From the NCBI GenBank assembly GCA_017987975.1, contig JAGNSQ010000022.1:1-34698 (forward strand): a stretch of 34,698 bases of DNA, given 5' to 3'. Position 1 is the first letter of the stretch. Every line of letters starts with the position of its first letter. A program made the position numbers and the translations under genes. Positions 15,307 through 23,100 of the stretch are shown piece after piece. The notes below the pieces were generated by a model. The model did not search any database, was not told the DNA's origin, and saw only the letters and a list, made by a program, of their open reading frames with translations. This DNA is from Saprospiraceae bacterium (GTDB lineage: Bacteria > Bacteroidota > Bacteroidia > Chitinophagales > Saprospiraceae).

Positions 15307-16500
15307 TTAATATAGAAAACCAAAAAGCCAGATAGGAATTTTGTGTTTAGAGCCAAAGATCGTATCATCAACAGCAAGGTAGCTTTGATTCGTATTTTTA
15401 ATCTGGTTAAATTTTTTAGGTTGGCCGCCCACTTCAAAGATCCATTTTTCATCTATTAGGAAATCTCCGATGGGTGAGTAGCTTACTTTGTGATAGGCGC
15501 TTAGCTGGTTGAAAAAAAACATTTCTCTGAGGGTACCTTTTTCTGCGTTTTCGGGACTGATGGCGTAGAGCAGGTTGGAGTTTTGGAGAAATACTTTTTC
15601 CGGCTTTGAAAAGAGGCTATAGCTTTTACCGGCGTCGAGCAGCAATTGAATGAGACCGGCTTCGTGTAGGTAGTGAATGTAGCTACTGAGGGTGTTGCGA
15701 TTGACCTCCAGGCTTGCAGCCAGCTTGCTGATGTTGGGCTGGAAGGGTACTGCAGTAGCCAGGTGATAAAGTAGCTTTTTCATCTTAAAGATATTAACTG
15801 CATTGATTTCTACCATGTGGGGAAGATCTACATCCAGGATGGTATTGATTACTTGTTCTAAGCGGAATACGTATTGATCTGGATTGTCTCTGTAAAATGG
15901 GTAGTATCCATATTTGAGATAAGATGGCAGGTAATCAAAGATTTTGACTTTTGCTGCAATCTCTTTGGCCAGGTCAATGTGATTTTCCAGTATGAAAGGC
16001 AGGGTGTAAGAATCAAATGAGATACCTGTTTCCATGATAAGGTATTCCCGGAAAGAAAGGCCAAACAAATGATAGGTGGAGGTCCGTCTGCTGAGGTCAG
16101 CGTATGATTTATAGATTTGCAGCATTGACGAGCCTGAAAATACAACCTTCAATTCAGGAAAGAGATCGTAAATAGATTTTAACTCTCTGCTCCAGTCTGC
16201 ATATTTGTGTACTTCATCTATGAATAGGTGGGTGCCGCCCCGGTTCACGTGGTATTCGGCTATGTCAAAAATGGAGTAGGGCTTCACCGCAATGTTGTCC
16301 ATTGAAACATAGAGTGCATTGGAGTTTTCACCAAACTTTTGTTCGATGTGCTGAAGGATCATGGTGGTCTTTCCAACACCTCTGGCTCCTTTGATGGCCA
16401 TCAGGCGATCTTCCCATTGTATCAGCGGCAAGAGATAACGCTGAAAAGAGGGTCTTTTCTGCTGTAGGAAACGCTGGTGGATATCGTAAATTTTTTCCAA
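15307..16500 (-). CDS. AAA-type ATPase with DUF4143 C-terminal domain
   Basis: The product has about 397 residues from the proposed TTG at 16500. The N-terminal half is an AAA_14-like P-loop ATPase: Walker A GARGVGKTT, a DNIAVKP segment, Walker B HLFIDEVHKY, and VVFSGSSMLQIYKS as sensor region. A winged-helix-like segment follows (ISKLAASLEVNRNTLSSYIHYLHEAGLIQLL). The C-terminal DUF4143 part ends with FLIDEKWIFEVGGQPKKFNQI, a degenerate PD-(D/E)XK-like core. Members are common accessory genes of unknown function. The frame is open to a TTG at 16548, but tandem promoter boxes lie inside that extension, so the start is probably TTG 16500. It sits beside the heptad arrays and may be part of the same accessory patch. 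Confidence 0.88.
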   Translation of the reverse strand: MEKIYDIHQRFLQQKRPSFQRYLLPLIQWEDRLMAIKGARGVGKTTMILQHIEQKFGENSNALYVSMDNIAVKPYSIFDIAEYHVNRGGTHLFIDEVHKYADWSRELKSIYDLFPELKVVFSGSSMLQIYKSYADLSRRTSTYHLFGLSFREYLIMETGISFDSYTLPFILENHIDLAKEIAAKVKIFDYLPSYLKYGYYPFYRDNPDQYVFRLEQVINTILDVDLPHMVEINAVNIFKMKKLLYHLATAVPFQPNISKLAASLEVNRNTLSSYIHYLHEAGLIQLLLDAGKSYSLFSKPEKVFLQNSNLLYAISPENAEKGTLREMFFFNQLSAYHKVSYSPIGDFLIDEKWIFEVGGQPKKFNQIKNTNQSYLAVDDTIFGSKHKIPIWLFGFLY

Positions 16501-16518
16501 TTTAACTAGAGTATAACG

Positions 16519-16534
16519 CAAAAATACAAAAATA
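16519..16534 (-). promoter_or_regulatory. Two adjacent -7 boxes (TATTTTTG) upstream of the AAA ATPase gene
   Basis: The plus strand has CAAAAATA at 16519-16526 and again at 16527-16534; each is an exact minus-strand TAnnTTTG. The nearer box ends 18 bases before the TTG at 16500. The exact 8-base tandem is unusual. Confidence 0.5.
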
Positions 16535-16804
16535 TGTGTATTAAACAAAACATAAAGGCAGAATAAAGATTAATTAAATAATCAGAATAGGTTTAAAATA
16601 GTGAATATAATATATAAAAAAAGGTAAAAATGCTTAATGAGATAAGCAAAAGTGATTATTTGTGTATAAGTAACAGATAATCAGAGCGATAGGATGTGTG
16701 TTTTTTTTACATCAACCTCATTTGAAGTCATTCTAACATACGAAATCAGCAAAATGGGTTGAGAAATCGTCAAAAATAGCCCTCCATTTTATAGGTATAT
16801 CCCT

Positions 16805-16812
16805 TATCTTTG
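16805..16812 (+). promoter_or_regulatory. -7 promoter box (TATCTTTG) of pdhB
   Basis: An exact TAnnTTTG match lies 22 bases before the ATG at 16835. The 16535-16804 stretch upstream is A/T-rich and holds nothing else that can be named. Confidence 0.55.
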
Positions 16813-16834
16813 CAGCCTAAAAAAATTGCAATCC

Positions 16835-17821
16835 ATGTCAAGAGTGATTACATTGAGAGAAGCCCTGGGAGAGGCCATGAGCGAAGAAATGCGTCGCGAT
16901 GAAACCGTTTTCCTGATGGGTGAAGAAGTAGCTGAATACAACGGAGCTTATAAAGTAAGTAAGGGCATGCACGATGAGTTTGGACCCAAGCGCGTAATCG
17001 ACACCCCCATTGCTGAGCTGGGCTTTGCCGGCATCGGTGTGGGAGCTGCCATGAATGGCTTACGTCCGATTGTAGAATTTATGACTTGGAACTTTGCAGT
17101 TTTGGCTTTTGACCAGATAGTCAACAATGCCGCTAAGACCCTTACCCAATCAGGCGGACAGTTTATGTGTCCTATCGTATTCAGGGGGCCATCGGGTGCG
17201 GCTGGGCAATTGGCACAACAACACTCACAGACTTTTGAGAGCTGGATGGCCAATGTGCCGGGACTTAAGGTCATTTCTTGTATTGACCCTGCCGACGCCA
17301 AAGGTTTGCTGAAAGCAGCCATTCGCGACAACGATCCTGTTTGTGTGATGGAATCAGAGATCATGTATGGTCTAAAAGGAGAGGTTCCTGACGGAGATTA
17401 TGTGGTACCTATTGGCAAAGCAGCTATCAGAAGAGAAGGAACTGATGTGACCATAGTTGCCTACAACAAGATGATGGAAGTAGCTAAAGAAGCGGCCATC
17501 GAATTGGAAAAACAAGGCATCTCTGCAGAAGTGATTGACTTGCGTACCATTCGTCCACTGGACCATAAGACCCTGGTAGAATCTTTAAAAAAGACCAACC
17601 GAATGGTAGTGGTAGATGAGTCTTGGCCATTTGCCGGCGTATCGGCAGAGATTGCCTATGAGATGCAGCGATATGCCTTTGATTATCTGGATGCTCCTGT
17701 TGTGCGTGTCAATGCGGCGGATACTTCATTGGGTTATGCGCCTACCTTTGTAGAAGAGTACATGCCCAATCCTGCCAAAGTGATTCGTGCGGTGAAAGAA
17801 GTCATGTACCAAAAGGCATAA
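16835..17821 (+). CDS. pdhB: Pyruvate dehydrogenase E1 component, beta subunit
   Basis: E1 beta pairs with E1 alpha to form the thiamine-diphosphate-dependent decarboxylase of the pyruvate dehydrogenase complex, feeding acetyl-CoA to the TCA cycle. The 328-residue product is of normal length. It shows ITLREALGEAMSEEMRRDETVFLMGEEV with the Glu that activates thiamine diphosphate, PKRVIDTPIAELGFAGIGVGAA, EFMTWNFAVLAFDQIVNNAAK, FRGPSGAAGQLAQQHSQ, and the C-terminal VDESWPFAGVSAEIAYEM domain. A branched-chain 2-oxoacid E1 beta is less likely given the close match to PDH forms. The alpha subunit is not in the window. rimO follows after two bases. ATG 16835 is preferred over TTG 16826. Confidence 0.93.
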   Translation: MSRVITLREALGEAMSEEMRRDETVFLMGEEVAEYNGAYKVSKGMHDEFGPKRVIDTPIAELGFAGIGVGAAMNGLRPIVEFMTWNFAVLAFDQIVNNAAKTLTQSGGQFMCPIVFRGPSGAAGQLAQQHSQTFESWMANVPGLKVISCIDPADAKGLLKAAIRDNDPVCVMESEIMYGLKGEVPDGDYVVPIGKAAIRREGTDVTIVAYNKMMEVAKEAAIELEKQGISAEVIDLRTIRPLDHKTLVESLKKTNRMVVVDESWPFAGVSAEIAYEMQRYAFDYLDAPVVRVNAADTSLGYAPTFVEEYMPNPAKVIRAVKEVMYQKA

Positions 17822-17823
17822 TC

Positions 17824-19131
17824 TTGAAGGCAAAAACCCTAAAAAAAGACAAGGTCAATATCATCACCTTAGGTTGTTCGAAAAACATTGTGGATTCGGA
17901 AAACCTGATGACCCAGCTCAAGGCCAACGACATAGACGTGGTCCATGACAGCGAGGAGAAAGCCAACATCATCATTGTCAACACCTGTGGCTTTATCGAT
18001 CTGGCTAAAGAAGAATCGGTCAATACCATTTTGGAATATGCAGCCATTCGCAAAAAGGGGGGCATTGATAAATTGTACGTTACCGGCTGCTTGTCACAAC
18101 GTTACAAGGATGACCTCGAAACAGAGATACCGGAGGTTGACGCATTTTTTGGCACCATGGAATTACCTGGCATCCTAGCCAAGTTTAATGCCGATTACCG
18201 GCATGAACTGGTAGGGGAGCGAATTACCACTACACCCCAGCATTATGCCTATCTTAAGATATCTGAGGGCTGTAATCGCACCTGTTCTTTTTGTGCCATT
18301 CCTTTAATGCGCGGAGGTCACGTATCCCGTACCATCGAGTCGCTGGTGCAGGAGGCGCAAAACCTGGCCCGAATGGGTGTCAAAGAAATTATGCTCATTG
18401 CCCAGGAACTTACCTACTATGGACTTGATTTATATAAAGAACGCGCACTGCCCAAATTGCTGGACGCCCTGTGTGAAGTAGAGGGCATCGAATGGATCAG
18501 GCTGCATTATGCTTATCCCAGTAAATTTCCACTGGAAATCTTTGACGTCATTGCCCGCCAGCCCAAAGTTTGTAATTACCTTGATATTCCTCTGCAACAC
18601 GCTTCTGATGGAGTGTTGCAACGAATGAAAAGGCAGACCACACGCGAAGAACAACGACAACTGATCTTTGAAGCCCGCAAACGCGTGCCGGACATCGCTA
18701 TTCGAACCACCTTCCTCGTTGGCTTTCCTGGAGAGACCGAAGAGGAGTTTGAAGAGCTGTGCGACTTTGTAAAAGAAATGCAGTTTGAGCGACTGGGGGT
18801 CTTTCAATATTCACACGAAGAAGACACGTCTGCCTATTTGGTGGAAGACGATGTGCCCGCTGACGTCAAAGAAGAAAGAGCATCTACCTTGATGGCTATT
18901 CAGCAGGATATCAGCAATGACAAAAATCATAACAAAGTAGGACAAACTTTTAAGGTTTTGTTTGACCGCAAAGAGGGTGAGTTCTTTATTGGTCGAACCG
19001 AATACGACAGTCCTGAAGTTGACAACGAGGTTTTGGTGGACGCCAAAAAACACTTTGTCAGGCTGGGCGATTTTTCTACCATACAAATAACCGAGGCAGA
19101 CGACTACGATTTATACGGGGTGCCGGTTTAG
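17824..19131 (+). CDS. rimO: Ribosomal protein S12 methylthiotransferase RimO
   Basis: RimO is a radical-SAM enzyme that adds a methylthio group to the conserved Asp of ribosomal protein S12 (D88/D89). The 435-residue product shows the three-domain order. The UPF0004 domain has cluster cysteines in LGCSKNIVDSE, NTCGFI and TGCLSQRY. The radical-SAM domain has CNRTCSFC near residue 150. A C-terminal TRAM domain covers about residues 370-435 (VGQTFKVLFDRKEGEFFIGRTEYDSPEVDN). The GCSKN motif distinguishes RimO from MiaB. Translation most likely starts at TTG 17824, two bases after the pdhB stop, so the gene depends on pdhB transcription. The linkage to pdhB appears to be genome organisation rather than shared function. 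Confidence 0.95.
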   Translation: MKAKTLKKDKVNIITLGCSKNIVDSENLMTQLKANDIDVVHDSEEKANIIIVNTCGFIDLAKEESVNTILEYAAIRKKGGIDKLYVTGCLSQRYKDDLETEIPEVDAFFGTMELPGILAKFNADYRHELVGERITTTPQHYAYLKISEGCNRTCSFCAIPLMRGGHVSRTIESLVQEAQNLARMGVKEIMLIAQELTYYGLDLYKERALPKLLDALCEVEGIEWIRLHYAYPSKFPLEIFDVIARQPKVCNYLDIPLQHASDGVLQRMKRQTTREEQRQLIFEARKRVPDIAIRTTFLVGFPGETEEEFEELCDFVKEMQFERLGVFQYSHEEDTSAYLVEDDVPADVKEERASTLMAIQQDISNDKNHNKVGQTFKVLFDRKEGEFFIGRTEYDSPEVDNEVLVDAKKHFVRLGDFSTIQITEADDYDLYGVPV

Positions 19132-19242
19132 CAACAACTAAACATATCTTGGGTTGGGTTAAATCACAGCATGGCTGCTGAGAAGTGATCTTGCTATAAA
19201 AATATTCGTGAATACAATAAATGCCCTGTTGATTTATTTTAA

Positions 19243-19770
19243 TTAGAAACGAATACCCACTCCGATACTTGGTTTTAGTTCCACACTTTTATAGGTAAGA
19301 TTATAATTCACATCCAGTCCTCCCATTAGGTAGAAATTTTTGCCCAGGTCGGCTCTGTAACCCAAAGAGGAGGTGATGCTGTAACTCTTCCTTAAGTTTT
19401 GACTATTGGTAAGATCAAACAAATAATTTCGCTGGAGTCCGGCAGAGATAAAAAAACCCTCTCTGGTGGGTTTAAAGAAGTAGGTGGCGCCCAATCCCAG
19501 ACTACCACTAAGGTATCGCGTACCTTCTTCACTTCCGGCCAAATTAATATATGTTTGTGTTGCCTTGGCCTGCAGTGCAAAGTGATTGGATAACATTCGC
19601 CGGTAGGTGATGCCAATCCCTCCCTGAATCAGACCAAAATCTTTGCTGAAACCTAAACTAAATTTACTGAGTTCAATTTCGTTTTTGGGCAATTTGAATT
19701 CCTGAGCATTGGCAGTAGGACATAGGTACAATAGAGCAGCGGCAAGCAGGGTAAGCTTGATGTAATTCAT
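19243..19770 (-). CDS. Small outer-membrane beta-barrel protein
   Basis: The 175-residue precursor has a Sec signal peptide (MNYIKLTLLAAALLYLCPTANA, cut before QEFKLP). The mature part is a series of alternating hydrophobic strands: KFSLGFSKDFGLIQGGIGITYRR, HFALQAKATQTYI, YLSGSLGLGATYFF, GFFISAGLQRNYLF, SYSITSSLGYRADL, NFYLMGGLDVNYNL and SIGVGIRF. It ends in Phe, as expected for BAM-inserted barrels, and about eight strands fit an OmpW/OmpX-sized barrel. No function can be assigned. ATG 19770 is chosen over TTG 19776. A promoter box lies at 19818-19825. Confidence 0.82.
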   Translation of the reverse strand: MNYIKLTLLAAALLYLCPTANAQEFKLPKNEIELSKFSLGFSKDFGLIQGGIGITYRRMLSNHFALQAKATQTYINLAGSEEGTRYLSGSLGLGATYFFKPTREGFFISAGLQRNYLFDLTNSQNLRKSYSITSSLGYRADLGKNFYLMGGLDVNYNLTYKSVELKPSIGVGIRF

Positions 19771-19817
19771 AAACAAGATTAAAATAATGAGAAAAAATTC
19801 CTTCTAGAAGTAAAAGT

Positions 19818-19825
19818 CAAATTTA
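19818..19825 (-). promoter_or_regulatory. -7 promoter box (TAAATTTG on minus strand) of the beta-barrel gene
   Basis: The plus strand reads CAAATTTA, an exact TAnnTTTG on the minus strand, 47 bases upstream of the ATG at 19770. Confidence 0.45.
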
Positions 19826-19961
19826 TAACGTTAGGGTTTTATCCTTCGCTGGATACCCATTTGTTAAATAAAGTTTAATAAATTTAGGAGAAAAAGATTT
19901 CCAGGAAAATTATCCGAGGGATTTATCAGCTAATCGAGATTATTATGTAATTCTTGGTCAG

Positions 19962-21404
19962 TTAAAAATCACTATGAATTTCTGAAAGGGTCATAACTTC
20001 ATCACAAAACAAATGGGCCAGCTGTTGATCATGGGTAATCATCAACATGCCCATGTTGTATTTTTGGTGCATCTGATCGAGTAGGTATAGGATCTGGACC
20101 TTGTTGACGGCATCCAGAGCAGTGACGGCTTCATCCAAAATCAGCAGTTGGGGGAGGAGTACCAGGCTCCTGGCAATACAAACTCTTTGCAGCTGTCCGC
20201 CTGAAAGCTGGTGGGGATATCGGTCCAGCATTTCCTCGGTCAGCTGCACTTCTGATAATTTTTCTGTCAGTACCGAACGATTGTATGACCGCTTGTGAAT
20301 GCGATAGGGTTCCGATAAACTTTGTGCGATGGTCATCCTGGGATTGAGCGAAAGAGCAGGATGTTGGAAAATCAACTGGACCCTCGAGGAAGGCTTAATT
20401 GATGAATCCTGCCATGTCACCTTTCCTCCCTGCACGTCCTCTACACCGGCTATGATGCGCGCCAGAGTTGACTTACCACAACCACTGGGGCCCGCAATAG
20501 CAAGTCGCTGACCGCGACATAGTTGCATGCTAAATTTATCAAATAGGGTGTTTTGGTCAAATTTTTTGGAGATATCTTTTACCTTTAACAATGGCTCATC
20601 CTGATCTGACCTTTGCCAAGATGGGCGATATACTGCAGACAATAGTTCCAGGCTTGCAGGATCTGAGGCATGTTTTTGAAAGTGTACTGCTGGTGCAGAC
20701 GCAGTGATCCTGCCATTGTCCATCACATAGATGTGGTCTGAAATGGGAAGGGCTGCGGGCAGGTCATGACTGATCCACAGCACCGCCATTCCGGTAGTCT
20801 TACGCATTTGTTGGATGAGATCAATGATGTCTTTTTCATTATCGGCATCCAGAGCTGAAGTGGCCTCGTCTGCAATTAGTAATTTGGGTTGGTGTAGGGT
20901 AGCAGCTGCCAGCGATACACGCTGTAGTTGACCGCCCGACAATTGATGAGGGTAGGCTTTTAAAATGCGATCCAAATCGCCCAGGTTAAAATTGGCGAGC
21001 CACTCCCTGACATGGTTTCGGGCCTGGGCAGAGGTGCCCTGACGATGACGGAGCCAGGTTTCAACGAGTTGGTTGCCCAGACGCATCACCGGATCGAAGG
21101 ATTGGGCAGGTTGCTGAAAAACCATAGCGATTTCATTGCCCATGATTTTTTTGCGCAGTGTGTTGTCCAGAGCTGTACCTTGAAAGAATTGATACCCACG
21201 GACCTGGCTTTGGCGGGAAGGGTAGAGGCCAGCAATGCTTCGGGCCAGTACCGTTTTGCCACAGCCCGATTTTCCGGTGAGAGTTACAAAACTTCCGCCT
21301 GGTATTGAAAGGTCTACATTCTCCAACAAGACCTTCTCACCCTCTCCTGTGGTCAGTGAGAGGCCAAAGTTTTTGATTTCGAGCAAAAAGTCATTGGTGT
21401 CCAC
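19962..21404 (-). CDS. ABC transporter ATP-binding protein with two ATPase domains (Dpp/Opp/Gsi-A type)
   Basis: The 480-residue protein has two complete ABC cassettes in tandem, as in GsiA/YejF-like oligopeptide or nickel importers where DppD and DppF are fused. Cassette 1 has Walker A GKSGCGKT, signature LSGGQLQR and Walker B LLIADEAT, followed by WISHDL. Cassette 2 has GPSGCGKST, LSGGQLQR, LLILDEAV and MITHDQ. Both therefore look catalytically intact. Second-cassette homologs often have ILDEPTSALD; here it reads ILDEAVTALD. It would energise uptake of peptides or similar solutes, but no permease or binding-protein gene is adjacent. Translation starts at GTG 21404, only five bases from a -7 box. 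Confidence 0.92.
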   Translation of the reverse strand: MDTNDFLLEIKNFGLSLTTGEGEKVLLENVDLSIPGGSFVTLTGKSGCGKTVLARSIAGLYPSRQSQVRGYQFFQGTALDNTLRKKIMGNEIAMVFQQPAQSFDPVMRLGNQLVETWLRHRQGTSAQARNHVREWLANFNLGDLDRILKAYPHQLSGGQLQRVSLAAATLHQPKLLIADEATSALDADNEKDIIDLIQQMRKTTGMAVLWISHDLPAALPISDHIYVMDNGRITASAPAVHFQKHASDPASLELLSAVYRPSWQRSDQDEPLLKVKDISKKFDQNTLFDKFSMQLCRGQRLAIAGPSGCGKSTLARIIAGVEDVQGGKVTWQDSSIKPSSRVQLIFQHPALSLNPRMTIAQSLSEPYRIHKRSYNRSVLTEKLSEVQLTEEMLDRYPHQLSGGQLQRVCIARSLVLLPQLLILDEAVTALDAVNKVQILYLLDQMHQKYNMGMLMITHDQQLAHLFCDEVMTLSEIHSDF

Positions 21405-21408
21405 TTGT

Positions 21409-21416
21409 CAAAGATA
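21409..21416 (-). promoter_or_regulatory. -7 promoter box (TATCTTTG on minus strand) abutting the ABC gene start
   Basis: CAAAGATA on the plus strand is an exact minus-strand TAnnTTTG. The GTG start codon begins five bases downstream, about where transcription should start, so the mRNA may be leaderless. Confidence 0.5.
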
Positions 21417-21533
21417 GCACATTTGCCACGTCATCAAAAATAGTGGGGAAACAGATTGAAGCCGGTCTGAATTTAGATTTCTGCAAATAGTATGTTTTTT
21501 CAAAAAAATTATACATATTAAGAAAAAACGTAA

Positions 21534-21541
21534 TATATTTG
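21534..21541 (+). promoter_or_regulatory. -7 promoter box (TATATTTG) abutting the xer gene start
   Basis: An exact TAnnTTTG match ends at 21541 and the ATG begins at 21547, five bases further. As with the divergent ABC gene, transcription would begin at or next to the start codon. Confidence 0.5.
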
Positions 21542-21546
21542 TTCAT

Positions 21547-22437
21547 ATGATCGATACGTTCACATCTTATTTGGCCAAGGTAAAGAAGTACAGCGAACAC
21601 ACCGTTATTTCCTATGCCAACGATCTTAATCAATTTAGCAACTACCTCGCGGAAACTTATGAAAATGGCGATCTATTGCTAGCAGGCCACCTTATGGTTA
21701 GGTCGTGGGTGGTTTCATTGAGCAAAAACGAAATAACTCCGAGATCAGTCAATCGTAAGTTGTCAGCACTCAACAGCTTTTACAAGTATGCATTGAAGCA
21801 TGGACATGTGCAGAAAAATCCCATGAAAAAGGTAGCTGCTCCCAAGGTGGGAAAACGCCTGCCCTCTTACGTAATGGAAGATGAAATTCCAACAGTATTA
21901 GCTGCAACGGATATGCAAGCCGACAACTATACCCAATGGCGTGATAAAACCATTTTGTTTTTACTCTATACTACGGGCATGCGAAGGTCGGAACTGCTAC
22001 AACTAAAGGTAGAGGACCTCAATGTGAGCAGAAAGGAAATTAGGGTTTTGGGAAAGGGTAAAAAAGAGCGGATTGTGCCAATGCCGGCAGATAGCATCCG
22101 TTTTTTAAATGAATACTTGGATGTGCGAAAAGAGCACTTTAGTGATATAGTACTAGAAGGCAATTACTTACTATTGTCTGGAAAGGGCAAAAAACTAGAT
22201 CCACGTACCGTTTACGGCATTGTTAACCAGTATCTGAAGCTGGCGCCCAGTGCTGAAAAAAAGAGCCCTCACGTGTTACGCCACAGCTTTGCTACCCATT
22301 TGCTCAATAATGGAGCCGACATCAATGCCATCAAAGAGTTGTTGGGACATGCCAATTTGGGAGCTACTCAGGTATATACCCACAATTCCATTGAGCGTTT
22401 AAAAGAAATTTATCAAAAATTTCACCCAAAGGCCTGA
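21547..22437 (+). CDS. Tyrosine recombinase, XerC/XerD type
   Basis: The 296-residue site-specific recombinase has the length and layout of chromosomal Xer proteins that resolve dimers at dif. The N-terminal SAM-like DNA-binding domain covers residues 1-85 (FTSYLAKVKKYSEHTVISYANDL). Catalytic residues in order: Arg in TTGMRRSELL, Lys in GKGKKERIVP, His and Arg in SPHVLRHSFATHLL, His in ELLGHANL and the nucleophile Tyr in TQVYTHNS. All are intact. No phage or integron genes are nearby and no dif site was recognised, so a housekeeping role is more likely than element mobility. hpf follows after 102 bases on the same strand. XerC versus XerD is not decided here. Confidence 0.92.
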   Translation: MIDTFTSYLAKVKKYSEHTVISYANDLNQFSNYLAETYENGDLLLAGHLMVRSWVVSLSKNEITPRSVNRKLSALNSFYKYALKHGHVQKNPMKKVAAPKVGKRLPSYVMEDEIPTVLAATDMQADNYTQWRDKTILFLLYTTGMRRSELLQLKVEDLNVSRKEIRVLGKGKKERIVPMPADSIRFLNEYLDVRKEHFSDIVLEGNYLLLSGKGKKLDPRTVYGIVNQYLKLAPSAEKKSPHVLRHSFATHLLNNGADINAIKELLGHANLGATQVYTHNSIERLKEIYQKFHPKA

Positions 22438-22539
22438 TTATGAGTAAGCTCAGAGAAAGTATAAAAATGGGTCTTGATTTTTTTGTCAATACCCTGTATA
22501 TTGAAGAAATATTTATTCACACTTTTAAAACATTTAAGT

Positions 22540-22842
22540 ATGAAAATTAACATCAATACGGTCCATTTTACAGCAGACGGAAAACTGAGAGACCACATTT
22601 CCGAAAAGCTGAATAAATTGGTCAAGTTTTATGACAAGCTTCTGGGAGTAGAAGTATTTCTCAAGCTTGAAAATTCCGGGCAAGTAAAAGACAAAATTGT
22701 AGAATTGGAAGCCAAATTACCGGGAAAAACGATTTTTGCTTCTGCTACTGATAAGACCTTCGAATCATCTTTAGACCAGGCCCACGAAATCATCGTCAGG
22801 CAGCTAAAACGGAATAAAGAAAAGCTGAAACAAGCAAGTTAA
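22540..22842 (+). CDS. hpf: Ribosome hibernation promoting factor, short form (HPF/YfiA family)
   Basis: The 100-residue protein binds the 30S decoding region in stationary phase and stops translation, helping to form 100S dimers or inactive 70S. The beta-alpha-beta-beta-beta-alpha fold can be followed: MKININTVHFTADGKLRDHISEKLNKLVKFYDK, then VEVFLKLENSG, VELEAKLPGKTIFASATDKTFESSLDQAHEIIVRQLKRNKEK. There is no long C-terminal dimerisation domain, so it is the short type. An in-frame GTG or similar start 22 codons upstream is rejected because that extension is hydrophobic and unlike the family. The gene lies downstream of the xer gene and ends in a strong terminator. Confidence 0.93.
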   Translation: MKININTVHFTADGKLRDHISEKLNKLVKFYDKLLGVEVFLKLENSGQVKDKIVELEAKLPGKTIFASATDKTFESSLDQAHEIIVRQLKRNKEKLKQAS

Positions 22843-22850
22843 AAATAGTA

Positions 22851-22878
22851 AGAGGGAAGCAAAAACTTCCCTCTTTTT
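22851..22878 (+). terminator. Strong intrinsic terminator after hpf
   Basis: AGAGGGAAG (22851-22859) and CTTCCCTCT (22866-22874) form a perfect 9-bp stem with a 6-base A-rich loop, followed by TTTT. Confidence 0.9.
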
Positions 22879-22949
22879 GTATATATTCAGGTGTTCTCAA
22901 TTTCAATTAAAAATGGCAATTTTGCGTGATATTTCAGCTATTTTCGTCA

Positions 22950-23034
22950 CCACGGCGCTGCAATGACTCCTCAAAAACGAGGTGCTGAGCTTGCTGAAAC
23001 AAGCCTCATCTGGCTCAAAATAATCTATTATTTT
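22950..23034. repeat. Cluster of short inverted repeats between hpf and the DUF3089 gene
   Basis: CCTC/GAGG flanks an AAAAAC loop (around 22969-22982). GCTTG (22989-22993) pairs with CAAGC (23000-23004) across CTGAAA. An 18-base near-palindrome of AAAATAAT, CT and ATTATTTT lies at 23017-23034. No coding potential is seen. The cluster may be a decayed repeat element or a second transcription stop. Confidence 0.4.
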
Positions 23035-23100
23035 AATCTGAAAGCAGCCATCTGAATCGTTACTTCTTTTATGTAGATCACTGACCTAATTTATCTTCCA

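Noticed and set aside
19140..19200. Terminator after rimO built on CAGC/GCTG and ATCAC/GTGAT
   Set aside because: The stems are short and interrupted and no T run follows.
21547..22437. Integrase of a mobile element
   Set aside because: Length and motifs fit chromosomal Xer proteins, the neighbour is hpf, and no phage or conjugation genes or attachment repeats are nearby.
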